This document shows, piece by piece, positions 8,383 through 17,057 of a DNA stretch of 64,000 nucleotides (position 1 is the stretch's first letter; the number at the start of each line of letters is the position of its first letter). The stretch is from NCBI RefSeq assembly GCF_049341065.1, contig NZ_JBMPIX010000003.1, forward strand, positions 124,001-188,000. The letters are read 5' to 3'. The translations under genes and the position numbers were made by a program. The notes under the pieces were generated by a model that worked only from the letters and a program-made list of their open reading frames with translations, was not told the origin of the DNA and ran no database searches. The DNA comes from Pacificoceanicola sp049341065. Lineage in GTDB: Bacteria > Pseudomonadota > Alphaproteobacteria > Rhodobacterales > Rhodobacteraceae.

Positions 8383-10128
8383 ATGGTGGAGAGATCGATC
8401 AGACGCGGATTGGTGGCGCTGGTGTCCCTTGGGGCGGTGGCGGGGCTTGGCTGGGCGGTCTGGGGCTATGGCTATGCGCAGGCGCTTGATCAGGTGGCGG
8501 CGCGGGCGGCCTCGGATCTTGCGCTGGCGTCGGACCGTCTGGTCACCGAATTGAAGCGCTATCGCATGACCGCCGTCCTGATGGCCGATCACCCGGCGCT
8601 GGCGGCCTTGCATGACGGCGGCTCGCGCGCTGCGGCGGATGCGCTGCTGCTTGAAACCGTCGACAAGACCGGCTCTCTGACAGCGTTTTATCTGGATGCG
8701 GACGGGACGGTTCTGGCCTCGGCGATGGGCGAAGCGCCCGAAGAGATCGCGGCCAGCGCTTATTTCGAGCGCGCCATGCAGGGCGCGCTTGGTATGGCAC
8801 ATGGAACGGATCTGGGGTTTGAGGCCCGGACCTATATTCATGCCGCCCCGTCGTTTGCCAGCGATGGCCGGGTGCAGGGGGTTCTGGTCGTTGTGGTCGA
8901 TATCGACGAGCTGGAAGAGGACTGGCGCGGCTCATCTCCGGCGGTATTTTTCAGTGAGCCGTCCGGGGATGTCTTTGTCACCAACCGCTCGGAATTGTTG
9001 CTGTGGCGGCGCGTGCCCGACGGGATGATGCCGCCCGAAGGCGCGCTGCGTCCGGTGACGGTGCAGCAGATCGGACCATATGAGGTTTGGCAGCAGTCTC
9101 TGAGCCCCTATGTGCCAGCCATGGCGCTGCACCTGTCGCGCGATCTGCCGGTGATTGGTCTGACGGGAGATGTTCTGGTCGATGTCGCGCCCGCACGGCG
9201 ACTGGCGACGCTTCAGGCGGCCTCGGTCGCAGCGCTGTGTCTGTTCTTTGGCGCGCTTTTGTTCTGGGCCACGGCGCGGCGTCAAGCCCTGACCGAGGCC
9301 AACGCAGAACTGGAAGGCCGGGTGCGGGCGCGGACGCAGGATCTGACCGATGCCAACGTTGCGTTGCGCCGCGAAGTGGCCGAACGGCAAGAGGCCGAAG
9401 CGGCCCTGAAGCGGGCGCAGGATGATTTGGTGCAGGCTGGCAAGCTGAGCGCCCTGGGGCAGATGTCCGCCGGGATCAGTCATGAGTTGAACCAGCCACT
9501 GATGGCGATCCGCCAGTTTGCCGAGAATGGCGAAGCGTTTCTGGCCCGTGGCAAGCAAAAGGCAGCGGCTGACAACCTGTCTCGGATCTCGCAGCTTGCG
9601 GCGCGGGCGGCGCGGATCATCAAGAACCTGCGGGCTTTTGCGCGAAACGAAAGTGAGCCCATGGGCAAGGTGGATCTGGTGGCGGTGATCGATACCGCTG
9701 CGGAACTGACCGAGGCGCGGCTGCGCGGCGACGGAGTTGTGCTGCAATGGGATCGCCCATCAGGCCCGGTCTACGCGCTTGGCGGCGAAGTGCGCCTGTC
9801 ACAGGTTTTCGTGAACCTGATCAACAATGCCGCCGACGCCATGGCGGGGCAGGCCAGTCCGAAGCGGATCACGATTGCAATCACCGATGGCGAAAGCCTG
9901 AGCGTGACAGTGCGGGACACCGGGCCGGGGATTGCGGACCCGGAGCGTATATTTGAGCCGTTCTACACCACCAAACAGGTCAGCGGCGATGGCATGGGAC
10001 TGGGGCTTTCGATTTCTTACGGGCTGGTTCAAAGCTTTGGCGGGAACATCCGGGGCGGCAATGCCAGCGGCGGCGGGGCCATGTTCACCGTGGATCTTGA
10101 GTATTGGCGGCAAGAGGCGGCAGCATGA
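8383..10128 (+). CDS. dctB: C4-dicarboxylate sensor histidine kinase DctB
   Basis: Membrane sensor kinase controlling C4-dicarboxylate uptake through DctD. 581 residues, the usual DctB length. Membrane helices are at about 9-30 and 273-297, flanking a periplasmic double-Cache-type sensor that normally binds succinate, malate or fumarate. A coiled-coil linker leads to the HisKA region with phospho-acceptor His367 in GISHELNQPLMAIRQFAENG, then the N box (NLINNAADAM, about 478-487), G1 (DTGPGI) and G2 (DGMGLGLS). DctD follows 120 bp downstream and the DctPQM transporter after that. Assignment to DctB rather than another kinase rests on this context and the H-box sequence. Confidence 0.88.
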   Translation: MVERSIRRGLVALVSLGAVAGLGWAVWGYGYAQALDQVAARAASDLALASDRLVTELKRYRMTAVLMADHPALAALHDGGSRAAADALLLETVDKTGSLTAFYLDADGTVLASAMGEAPEEIAASAYFERAMQGALGMAHGTDLGFEARTYIHAAPSFASDGRVQGVLVVVVDIDELEEDWRGSSPAVFFSEPSGDVFVTNRSELLLWRRVPDGMMPPEGALRPVTVQQIGPYEVWQQSLSPYVPAMALHLSRDLPVIGLTGDVLVDVAPARRLATLQAASVAALCLFFGALLFWATARRQALTEANAELEGRVRARTQDLTDANVALRREVAERQEAEAALKRAQDDLVQAGKLSALGQMSAGISHELNQPLMAIRQFAENGEAFLARGKQKAAADNLSRISQLAARAARIIKNLRAFARNESEPMGKVDLVAVIDTAAELTEARLRGDGVVLQWDRPSGPVYALGGEVRLSQVFVNLINNAADAMAGQASPKRITIAITDGESLSVTVRDTGPGIADPERIFEPFYTTKQVSGDGMGLGLSISYGLVQSFGGNIRGGNASGGGAMFTVDLEYWRQEAAA

Positions 10129-10248
10129 GGATGGCATACGGCGCTTGTCCGCTGCGCGAACGTCGCCCCGCCCGCCATCCCGTTACCCGTCGGGTGCGCG
10201 ATCTGTACGTCTTTGCGGCCCGATGTCAGGCAATGAGGGGGCAATGAG

Positions 10249-11475
10249 ATGATCCGGAGGGTGCTTGTGGTCGACGATGATCTGGCGGTGCGCGAAGCAT
10301 TGGGCCAGACGCTGGAGCTGGCCGAGTTCGACGCGATCACGGCTGGGTCTTTTGTAGAGGCCAAGGATTATATCGGCGCTGAGTTTGCCGGGGTCATCCT
10401 GTCCGACATGCGGATGCCGGGGCGCGACGGGTTCCACTTGCTGGACTACGCCCGCGCGCAGGACCCGGACCTGCCGGTCATCCTGCTGACCGGCGAGGCA
10501 GATGTGCCGATGGCGGTGCGGGCGATCACCGAGGGCGCTTTTGATTTCCTCGAAAAACCCTGCAGCCCGGCTGCGCTGATCCGGGTGATCGAGCGCGCCT
10601 TGCGGACACGGACTTTGGTGCTGGAAAACCGACGGTTGAAACAGCAGCTTGAGGCGGGCGATCCGGCGGACCGGTTGATTTTTGGTATTTCGCCTCAGGC
10701 TGAGGCCTTGCGCGCGCGGGTGCGCGCCGCCGCGCGTGCCGGGACCGAGGTGCTGGTGACCGGTGCACCGGGGACGGGCATTTCCAAAGTTGCAGAGGTG
10801 GTGCATTTCAGTTCTGCCCAGGCCAAGGGGCCATTCAAGAAGCGGTCGGCGAATGGATTGGATCGCGAAGAACTCGGGCAGTTCTGGCAAAGTAGCATGG
10901 GGGGCAGTCTGTATCTGGACGATATCGGGGCGCTGCCGCTGGACACGCAGATGGCGCTTGTCGATGCGCTGGACGAAGGAGGTGTTCGCTTGATCGCTGG
11001 CAGCACGCAGGATCTGGGGCAGGCGGTTGAGGACGGGCGGTTGTCGGCCGAGCTTTATTACCGGCTGGAGGTCATGCAGGTGCGCATTCCCGCCCTGTCC
11101 GAGCGGCCCGAGGATATCCCGGTGCTGTTCCGCCACTATGTTGCGCAGGCGGCTGAGCAGGCGGGGCTTGTGCCACCCGAGATCGGCGATGAGGTGATCA
11201 CCGGACTGATGGGGCGGGATTGGCCGGGCAACGCGCGCGCCCTGATGAGCGCGGCCATGCGTTTTGCCTTGGGGTTGGGTAAGGAAGAGACCGGCGATAC
11301 CGGGCTTGGGCTGGCCGAGCGTATGGCGCAGGTGGAACGCTCGCTGCTGATTGAGGCTCTGCGCCGGGCGGGCGGGCAGGCCCGCAGCGCCGCCGAAGCG
11401 TTGAAGCTGCCACGCAAGACGTTCTACGACAAACTGGCGAAATATGGTCTCAAGCCCGAGGAGTACAGGACCTGA
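10249..11475 (+). CDS. dctD: DctD-type response regulator with degenerate AAA+ domain
   Basis: Receiver (residues 1-115; acidic pocket D9-D11, phospho-Asp D53, Lys103), central NtrC-like domain (about 145-345) and C-terminal Fis-type helix-turn-helix (about 370-405). 408 residues, shorter than classic DctD at about 445. The central domain is clearly damaged as a sigma-54 activator: Walker A reads GAPGTGISK where GESGTGKE is expected, and the segment that should carry the GAFTGA sigma-54 contact loop is missing (the sequence jumps through SANGLDREELGQFW). The Walker B region GGSLYLDDIG is kept. This resembles Rhodobacter NtrC, which works with the housekeeping polymerase. It probably binds the paired palindromes at 11489-11539 and controls dctPQM without sigma-54. 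Confidence 0.85.
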   Translation: MIRRVLVVDDDLAVREALGQTLELAEFDAITAGSFVEAKDYIGAEFAGVILSDMRMPGRDGFHLLDYARAQDPDLPVILLTGEADVPMAVRAITEGAFDFLEKPCSPAALIRVIERALRTRTLVLENRRLKQQLEAGDPADRLIFGISPQAEALRARVRAAARAGTEVLVTGAPGTGISKVAEVVHFSSAQAKGPFKKRSANGLDREELGQFWQSSMGGSLYLDDIGALPLDTQMALVDALDEGGVRLIAGSTQDLGQAVEDGRLSAELYYRLEVMQVRIPALSERPEDIPVLFRHYVAQAAEQAGLVPPEIGDEVITGLMGRDWPGNARALMSAAMRFALGLGKEETGDTGLGLAERMAQVERSLLIEALRRAGGQARSAAEALKLPRKTFYDKLAKYGLKPEEYRT

Positions 11476-11488
11476 GATTCGCCAGATC

Positions 11489-11506
11489 TGTGCGGATTTC
11501 CGCACA
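11489..11506. promoter_or_regulatory. Upstream DctD operator: perfect 8+2+8 palindrome
   Basis: TGTGCGGA-TT-TCCGCACA lies just after the dctD stop. It looks like the DctD upstream activating sequences described for rhizobial dctA, recalled from memory rather than compared. A second copy follows exactly 33 bp later. Confidence 0.65.
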
Positions 11507-11521
11507 AGCTGCGCTAACAGT

Positions 11522-11539
11522 TGTGTGGAATTTCGCACT
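11522..11539. promoter_or_regulatory. Downstream DctD operator, degenerate copy
   Basis: TGTGTGGAATTTCGCACT matches the 11489-11506 palindrome at 14 of 18 positions. Centre-to-centre spacing is 33 bp, about three helical turns, which suits cooperative binding of two dimers. A further TGCGC-T-GCGCA palindrome lies at 11545-11555. Confidence 0.6.
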
Positions 11540-11676
11540 GATTATGCGCTGCGCACATATCTGCTATGCGCAAATTTTGAGTAAGGCATTGAAAAGAAGG
11601 CCTCTTTCAGTCGGGCTTCCCTTTTTTCAAACAATCTCTTGATGGAAATCGCGGCTCACGGTCTTGTGACGCCATC

Positions 11677-11699
11677 GGGTGCCCTAGGGAGGGGCACCC
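11677..11699 (+). promoter_or_regulatory. Hairpin in the dctP 5' leader
   Basis: GGGTGCCC / GGGCACCC form a perfect 8-bp stem with a 7-base loop, 28 bases before the dctP start and just upstream of its GGGAGGA ribosome binding site. No T-run follows, so it is not an intrinsic terminator; it could stabilise the mRNA or tune translation. Confidence 0.5.
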
Positions 11700-11727
11700 T
11701 GTCTTGAACGTATCTGGGAGGATACCC

Positions 11728-12732
11728 ATGAAGAAATTCCTTATGTCCGCCGTGGCTGCCGCTGCGTTGATGACTGGCGCCACCGGCGCTCAGGCCGCAT
11801 GTGATGATGGTGAAATCGTCATCAAGCTGAGCCATGTGACCAACACCGACAAACACCCCAAGGGAATCGCTGCAACGACGCTGCAGAACCGCATCAACGA
11901 GGAGATGAATGGCAAGGCCTGTATGGAGGTTTTCCCGAACTCGACCCTCTACAACGATGATCAGGTGCTTGAGGCGATGTTGAATGGCGACGTCCAGATG
12001 GCCGCGCCCTCGCTGTCCAAGTTCGAACAATTCACCAAAGTGTTCCGGATCTTTGACCTGCCGTTCATGTTCAAGAACGTCGATGCGGTCGATGCTTTCC
12101 AGAGCTCTGACACCGGTCAGGCGATGAAGGAATCGATGACTCGCCGCGGGCTTCTGGGCCTTGGCTTCTGGCACAACGGCATGAAGCAAATGTCGGCGAA
12201 CAAGCCGCTGGTTCTGCCGACCGACGCCGCTGGCCTCAAGTTCCGCGTTCAGCAGTCCGACGTGATCAAGGCGCAGATGGAAGCGATTGGCGCCAGCCCG
12301 CAGCCGATGGCCTTTTCCGAGGTCTATGGCGCGCTGCAGACCGGCGTTGTGGACGGACAGGAAAACACCTGGTCCAACATCTACGGCCAGAAGTTCTTTG
12401 AGGTGCAGGACGGGATCACCGAAACCAACCACGGTATCATCGACTACATGGTCGTGACCTCGGTGGATTGGTGGGACAGCCTGCCCGAAGATGTGCGCAG
12501 CCAGCTGAGCACCATCATCGAAGAAGTCACCACCGAGCGTAACGCCGCTGTGGGCCAGGTCGATGCAGAATCCCGTCAGGCGGTTCTGGACAACGGAGCC
12601 ACCATCCGCGAACTGACCGCCGATCAGCGGCAGGCCTGGGTTGACGCCATGAAGCCCGTCTGGGAGCAATTCGTGGGTGACGTCGGTCAGGAAAACATCG
12701 ACGCCGCGCAAGAGTTCAACGCGGCCAACTGA
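11728..12732 (+). CDS. dctP: TRAP transporter substrate-binding protein DctP
   Basis: Periplasmic receptor delivering C4-dicarboxylates to the DctQM permease. 334 residues from ATG at 11728, which follows GGGAGGATACCC. Signal peptide residues 1-24 (MKKFLMSAVAAAALMTGATGAQA). The mature protein shows the family order: IKLSHVTNTDKHPKG, NDDQVLEAMLNGDVQMAAPSLSKF, a substrate-contacting Arg in LKFRVQQSDV, and GALQTGVVDGQENTWSNIY. An earlier in-frame ATG at 11704 would only lengthen the signal sequence. It is first in dctPQM and is separated from dctQ by a strong hairpin that would favour its higher expression. The succinate/malate/fumarate specificity is inferred from DctB/DctD. Confidence 0.93.
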   Translation: MKKFLMSAVAAAALMTGATGAQAACDDGEIVIKLSHVTNTDKHPKGIAATTLQNRINEEMNGKACMEVFPNSTLYNDDQVLEAMLNGDVQMAAPSLSKFEQFTKVFRIFDLPFMFKNVDAVDAFQSSDTGQAMKESMTRRGLLGLGFWHNGMKQMSANKPLVLPTDAAGLKFRVQQSDVIKAQMEAIGASPQPMAFSEVYGALQTGVVDGQENTWSNIYGQKFFEVQDGITETNHGIIDYMVVTSVDWWDSLPEDVRSQLSTIIEEVTTERNAAVGQVDAESRQAVLDNGATIRELTADQRQAWVDAMKPVWEQFVGDVGQENIDAAQEFNAAN

Positions 12733-12748
12733 TCTGTAACGAGTGCCC

Positions 12749-12776
12749 GGTCCGCCCCCGTGGGGGCGGGCCATTT
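12749..12776 (+). terminator. Attenuating hairpin between dctP and dctQ
   Basis: GGTCCGCCCCC / GGGGGCGGGCC (12749-12759, 12762-12772) form a very stable stem followed by ATTTT. It is placed 16 bases after dctP inside the operon, so partial termination would leave the binding protein message in excess over the permease genes. Confidence 0.65.
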
Positions 12777-12919
12777 TGCCAGATCGCCGGGACAACCGGT
12801 TTGGCACCAGCGACAATCTTACCAAAATTTCTGCGCAGTTTTTGCGAAACCCAATGCGGGTTATTTCCGGGCCGGGGCTTTCCCGTGATCGGAGTCCGTT
12901 CTTAAACGGAGGAGGGGAC

Positions 12920-13609
12920 ATGTCATCTCGAAATCACAAGGACTCTTTGCTTGGGCACTTCGTGTCCGAGCTTGAGGAAACCTTTATCGCGCTGATTCTA
13001 GGGGTGATGACGATCATCACCTTCGTCAACGTCATATTGCGCTATGGCTTCAACACCGGGCTGATCTGGGGGCTGGAGCTTGTGACGTTCCTGTTTGCAT
13101 GGCTGGTGCTTTTCGGGGTCAGCTACGCGGTCAAGACCACGGCCAACCTTGGGGTCGATGCGATCTTGAACATCGTATCTCCGACGGCGCGGCGGGCAAT
13201 GAGCCTGATCGCAGCAGCGGTTTGCGTGTTCTACGCGATCCTCATTCTCAAGGGGGCCTGGGACTATTGGGCGAACTTCGCCAACCTGCCGCAAACCACC
13301 GGACGCTGGTTCCCGACCGGCTTCGAGGAAATGAAACGCACCTCATACCGGTCCTGGTACGAAGTGGTGGACATTCCGATGCCCGAGTGGCTGCGCTTTA
13401 TCGAACCCTGGATCAACCAAGGCGAAGCCTATGAAAAGATCCCGCGGTTCATCCCCTACTTCATGCTGCCCTTCGGTGCCTTTTTGCTGCTTGTCCGCTT
13501 TGTGCAGGCCGCCGGACGGATTTGGAGCGGTGCCGAAGAAAGCCTGATCGTCAGCCATGAAGCCGAAGACGCTGTGGGCGACGTTGCCCATCTGAACAAG
13601 GAGGACTGA
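12920..13609 (+). CDS. dctQ: TRAP transporter small permease subunit DctQ
   Basis: 229 residues from ATG at 12920, preceded by GGAGGAGGGGAC. Four hydrophobic helices are seen at about 20-42, 50-68, 92-112 and 180-200, with the longer loop between helices 3 and 4 typical of DctQ. The EETFIALILGVMTIITFVNVILRY opening and WGLELVTFLFAWLVLFG segment are family hallmarks. It forms the membrane complex with DctM, four bases downstream. An open frame extends upstream to 12743 but has no ribosome binding site or family similarity there. Confidence 0.9.
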   Translation: MSSRNHKDSLLGHFVSELEETFIALILGVMTIITFVNVILRYGFNTGLIWGLELVTFLFAWLVLFGVSYAVKTTANLGVDAILNIVSPTARRAMSLIAAAVCVFYAILILKGAWDYWANFANLPQTTGRWFPTGFEEMKRTSYRSWYEVVDIPMPEWLRFIEPWINQGEAYEKIPRFIPYFMLPFGAFLLLVRFVQAAGRIWSGAEESLIVSHEAEDAVGDVAHLNKED

Positions 13610-13613
13610 GGGA

Positions 13614-14990
13614 ATGGACGTATTCATCCTCTTTGCCATGATCATCGGCCTGATGCTGATCGGTGTGCCGATCGCGGTATCGCTGGGCTTTTCATCCATC
13701 ATTTTCCTGTTGGTGCTGTCGGAAACCTCGCTGGCCTCGATTGCGCAAAGCTTTTTTCAGGCGATGGCGGGGCACTACACGCTGCTGGCAATCCCCTTCT
13801 TCATCCTGGCCTCAAGCTTCATGTCGACGGGCGGTGTGGCGCAGCGGATCATCCGCTTTTCCATTGCCATCGTCGGCCACCTTCCGGGCGGTCTGGCGAT
13901 TGCGGGCGTCTTTGCCTGCATGCTGTTCGCGGCGCTTTCAGGATCGTCTCCGGCAACCGTGGTGGCCATCGGTTCGATCGTGATCGCGGGCATGCGGCAA
14001 GTCGGCTATACCAAGGATTTCGCGGCGGGCGTCATCGCCAACGCAGGCACCTTGGGTATTCTGATCCCGCCGTCCATCGTGATGGTGGTCTATGCTTCGG
14101 CCACCGATGTTTCGGTCGGGCGGATGTTCCTTGCCGGGGTGATCCCGGGCCTGATGGCGGGCACCATGCTGATGACGACGATCTATGTCATCGCCAGGGT
14201 CAAAGACCTGCCGAAAGGCGAATGGAAGGGCTGGGGTGAGGTTGCAGAAGCGGGCGGCGACGCCGTCTGGGGTCTGTTCCTGATCGTGATCATCCTTGGT
14301 GGCATCTACGGCGGTATCTTTACCCCGACGGAAGCTGCTGCCGTGGCTGCGGTCTATGCCTTCCTGATTGCGAACTTCGTGTATCGCGACATGGGGCCCC
14401 TTGCCGGTAAAGACGGCGCGCCGAACCTGCCGCTGCTTGCAAAACCGATTGCTCTGGTTACTGCCTTCTTCCACCGCGACACACGCGACACGCTGTTTGA
14501 TGCGGGCAAACTGACGATCACGCTGATGTTCATCATCGCCAACGCGCTGATCCTCAAGCATGTGCTGACGGATGAGCAAATCCCGCAGCAGATCGCGGGA
14601 GTGATGTTGGATGCGGGATTTGGTCCGGTGATGTTCCTTGTGATCGTCAACGTGATCCTGCTGATCGGCGGTCAGTTCATGGAACCGTCGGGCCTGATCG
14701 TGATCGTCGCGCCGCTGGTCTTTCCCATCGCCATCGAGCTGGGGATCGACCCGATCCATCTGGGCATCATCATGGTGGTCAACATGGAGATCGGCATGAT
14801 CACCCCACCGGTCGGCCTGAACCTTTTTGTGACATCGGGCGTGGCGGGGATGCCGATGATGCGTGTTGTGCGCGCGTCTTTGCCCTTCCTCGCGGTTCTC
14901 TTCGTCTTCCTGATCATGGTGACATACATCCCGATCCTGTCGACATGGTTGCCGACCACCTTCATGGGGCCAGAGATCATCACCAAGTGA
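13614..14990 (+). CDS. dctM: TRAP transporter large permease subunit DctM
   Basis: Sodium-driven transport subunit of the C4-dicarboxylate TRAP system. 458 residues with about 11-12 membrane helices. Conserved blocks include SGSSPATVVAIGSI near residue 103, NAGTLGILIPPSIVMVVYA near 143, GGIYGGIFTPTEAAAVAAVYAF near 228 and a C-terminal repeat GMITPPVGLNLFVTSGVAG. A somewhat longer central loop (about residues 265-295) is seen in this subfamily. It ends the operon and is followed by a perfect terminator. Confidence 0.95.
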   Translation: MDVFILFAMIIGLMLIGVPIAVSLGFSSIIFLLVLSETSLASIAQSFFQAMAGHYTLLAIPFFILASSFMSTGGVAQRIIRFSIAIVGHLPGGLAIAGVFACMLFAALSGSSPATVVAIGSIVIAGMRQVGYTKDFAAGVIANAGTLGILIPPSIVMVVYASATDVSVGRMFLAGVIPGLMAGTMLMTTIYVIARVKDLPKGEWKGWGEVAEAGGDAVWGLFLIVIILGGIYGGIFTPTEAAAVAAVYAFLIANFVYRDMGPLAGKDGAPNLPLLAKPIALVTAFFHRDTRDTLFDAGKLTITLMFIIANALILKHVLTDEQIPQQIAGVMLDAGFGPVMFLVIVNVILLIGGQFMEPSGLIVIVAPLVFPIAIELGIDPIHLGIIMVVNMEIGMITPPVGLNLFVTSGVAGMPMMRVVRASLPFLAVLFVFLIMVTYIPILSTWLPTTFMGPEIITK

Positions 14991-15027
14991 CATGGTGGCG
15001 GGCAGACCCCGCCCAACGAGAAATGAT

Positions 15028-15061
15028 AAAGGCGGCGCTCCTGTCCGAGCGCCGCCTTTTT
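15028..15061 (+). terminator. Intrinsic terminator after dctM
   Basis: Stem AAAGGCGGCGCTC / GAGCGCCGCCTTT (15028-15040, 15047-15059) with a six-base loop and a T-run through 15061. Confidence 0.93.
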
Positions 15062-15087
15062 GTTGTGATGTCGGATGCCTCCGGCGG

Positions 15088-15148
15088 GGGTATTTAGGAC
15101 AAGATGAAAAGCAAGGTGCGCCTGTTCTTCATCTTGTTTCAAATACCC
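15088..15148. repeat. Inverted repeat of the GGTATTT-ACAAGATGAA family
   Basis: Left arm 15088-15108 and right arm 15128-15148 are 21 bases each and match at 18 positions, with a 19-base centre. The left arm is preceded by GCCTCCGGCGGG. The same unit occurs once inside cysH (3619-3639). It lies between convergent dctM and tpiA and could form a large RNA hairpin acting as a bidirectional terminator. Rhodobacteraceae genomes carry many such short elements as far as I recall. Confidence 0.65.
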
Positions 15149-15160
15149 ATACGCGCGCTG

Positions 15161-15907
15161 TCAGTCGGCGCTGTCGTTGAGGGCGTCGATGATCGGGACG
15201 AAATCGGAGGCTTTCAGCGAAGCGCCGCCCACAAGCGCACCGTCCACGTTGGAAACCGCAAAAATTTCGGCTGCGTTCGAAGGTTTGACCGACCCGCCAT
15301 AAAGCAACCGTACGGAACGGCCAACGCCCGCTCCAAACCGCCGTTCGAGGCGGCTGCGCATGAAGTCATGCACTTCGCCGATCTGGTCGGTCGTGGGAAC
15401 CTTGCCGGTGCCGATGGCCCAGATCGGTTCGTAGGCGACAACCAGATTGTGGCCGGTGGCGCCATCGGGAATGGATCCGGCAAGCTGGCCCCCAATGATA
15501 TCCAGCGTGTTCTGCGCGTCGCGCTGCGCAAGGCTTTCGCCGACGCAAAGAACCACACTCAAGCCCGCTTCCCAAGCGGCGCGGGCCTTGTCACGCACCA
15601 GATCGTCGTGTTCATCGTGGTCCTGTCGCCGTTCGGAATGGCCAAGGATCACATAGGTCGCGCCCGCATCCTTGAGCATCTCGGCCGAGATGTCGCCGGT
15701 ATGCGCGCCCGAGGCATTTGCATGGCAATCCTGCCCGCCGATCACCACACCCGCGTCATTGCCAACCGCCTGGGCCACAAGGGTTGCAGGCGGGCAGATC
15801 AGCACCTCGGCCGCGCCGCTGGCGGCCTCGCGCATGGCGCCAATTTCGGCCAGCGCCGCGCGCGTGCCATTCATCTTCCAATTTCCTGCGGCAAGTTTGC
15901 GTCGCAT
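15161..15907 (-). CDS. tpiA: Triosephosphate isomerase
   Basis: Interconverts dihydroxyacetone phosphate and glyceraldehyde 3-phosphate. 248 residues, normal for the TIM barrel. The catalytic Lys is in GNWKMN (about 8-13), the electrophilic His in ILGHSERR, and the catalytic Glu with phosphate loop in AYEPIWAIGTGKVPT. The C-terminal VDGALVGGASL binds phosphate. GGGAGAGGAC precedes the ATG. Monocistronic; convergent with dctM and divergent from the oxygenase at 16023. Confidence 0.97.
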   Translation of the reverse strand: MRRKLAAGNWKMNGTRAALAEIGAMREAASGAAEVLICPPATLVAQAVGNDAGVVIGGQDCHANASGAHTGDISAEMLKDAGATYVILGHSERRQDHDEHDDLVRDKARAAWEAGLSVVLCVGESLAQRDAQNTLDIIGGQLAGSIPDGATGHNLVVAYEPIWAIGTGKVPTTDQIGEVHDFMRSRLERRFGAGVGRSVRLLYGGSVKPSNAAEIFAVSNVDGALVGGASLKASDFVPIIDALNDSAD

Positions 15908-16022
15908 GTCCTCTCCCTCTCACGGTTTGCGCCATCATCGCGGGGCGGCGCGCGGCGTCAAGGCCGCTTGCACCGGGCGCGGCGACATGACAATGCATTC
16001 CCATTGCGAAAAGGGTGCCGAT

Positions 16023-16919
16023 ATGATCCCAAGACTGGACGCAGCGAAGATAACCTACCGTGACCCGGAGACCCTTGACCGCCTGCGGGAGGGCGCTGAA
16101 AATATCGGGTTTCTAACGGTGCATAACACCACCATCTCTGCGGCGCGGATGCGCTTTGTTCTGGCTGCCTATCGCGCTTTCTTTGATCTGCCCATGGCGC
16201 AGAAACAGGCCGTCGACATGGCGCTGACCGGGTCGAACCGGGGCTGGGGCGCTCCGGGGTCCGAGCAGGTCGATCCCGAGGCCAACCCGGATTACAAGCA
16301 GGTGTTCGATTGCGGTTATGAGGCGCCCGAGACCGGGCTTTCAGTTTATGCGCCCAATCTGTGGCCGCAGCGCCCCGAGGGTTTTCGCGAGGTGATCGAA
16401 GCCTATTACCGCGATGCCTTGGCGGTTGCGATGAACCTGCTGCGCGGAATCGCCGAGGCGATTGGCGAAGACAGGAGCTATTTCGACGACAAATTCGATC
16501 TGCCCATGGCGCTTTTGCGCGGCAACTACTATCCGCCGCGTCCCGATTGGGCGGGCGAGCGGGATTTCGGCATCGCCGCGCATACGGATTACGGCTGTCT
16601 GACATTGCTGGGCACCGATGGCGTGCCGGGGCTCGAGGTCCTGGGACGCGACGGCGAGTGGATCGGGGTCGAGGCGCAGCACGGCGATTTCGTGATCAAC
16701 TTTGGCGAGATGCTGGAGATGTGGACGGAAGGCCGGGTCAAGGCCACCCTGCACCGGGTCAAAGGATCGGCTGAGGAACGCATTTCAGTGCCGCTGTTCT
16801 TCAATCCCAACTTTGATACCAACGTCGCGCCGATGGGATCGGATCAGGTGATCCTCGCGGGCGATCATCTGGCCAAAAGGTTCAACGAAACCTACTTGCA
16901 TCTGCAAAAAACCAGCTAA
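16023..16919 (+). CDS. 2-oxoglutarate/Fe(II) dioxygenase of the isopenicillin N synthase family
   Basis: 298 residues. The N-terminal DIOX_N region is followed by the double-stranded beta helix with Fe ligands HTD in IAAHTDYGCLTLL and the distal His in KATLHRVKG, then the RIS motif (ERISVPLFFNPNFD) that holds the 2-oxoglutarate carboxylate. The start at 16023 has AAGGG seven bases upstream; an in-frame ATG at 15987 is possible. Family members hydroxylate small molecules, and substrates in proteobacteria are mostly unknown. No neighbour points to a pathway. Confidence 0.88.
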   Translation: MIPRLDAAKITYRDPETLDRLREGAENIGFLTVHNTTISAARMRFVLAAYRAFFDLPMAQKQAVDMALTGSNRGWGAPGSEQVDPEANPDYKQVFDCGYEAPETGLSVYAPNLWPQRPEGFREVIEAYYRDALAVAMNLLRGIAEAIGEDRSYFDDKFDLPMALLRGNYYPPRPDWAGERDFGIAAHTDYGCLTLLGTDGVPGLEVLGRDGEWIGVEAQHGDFVINFGEMLEMWTEGRVKATLHRVKGSAEERISVPLFFNPNFDTNVAPMGSDQVILAGDHLAKRFNETYLHLQKTS

Positions 16920-17057
16920 CGCGGTTCATGAAAGGCTGGGATCGCCAATCCTCGGGCGTACTTGGCGCATACGGGGCATCGGCGCTTCCTGCTGACGGAA
17001 TCTGACAGGATCCAGGGGTAGGTCTGACACCAGAGTTGTCAGGAAAGGACCTCCCAA

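Noticed and set aside
11540..11727. Sigma-54 promoter for dctP
   Set aside because: No pair matching TGGCAC-N5-TTGCA with proper GG/GC spacing was found in the leader.
17001..17042. CTGACA repeats before the GST gene as a riboswitch or operator
   Set aside because: The arms are only six bases, and no second site or promoter context supports a specific call.
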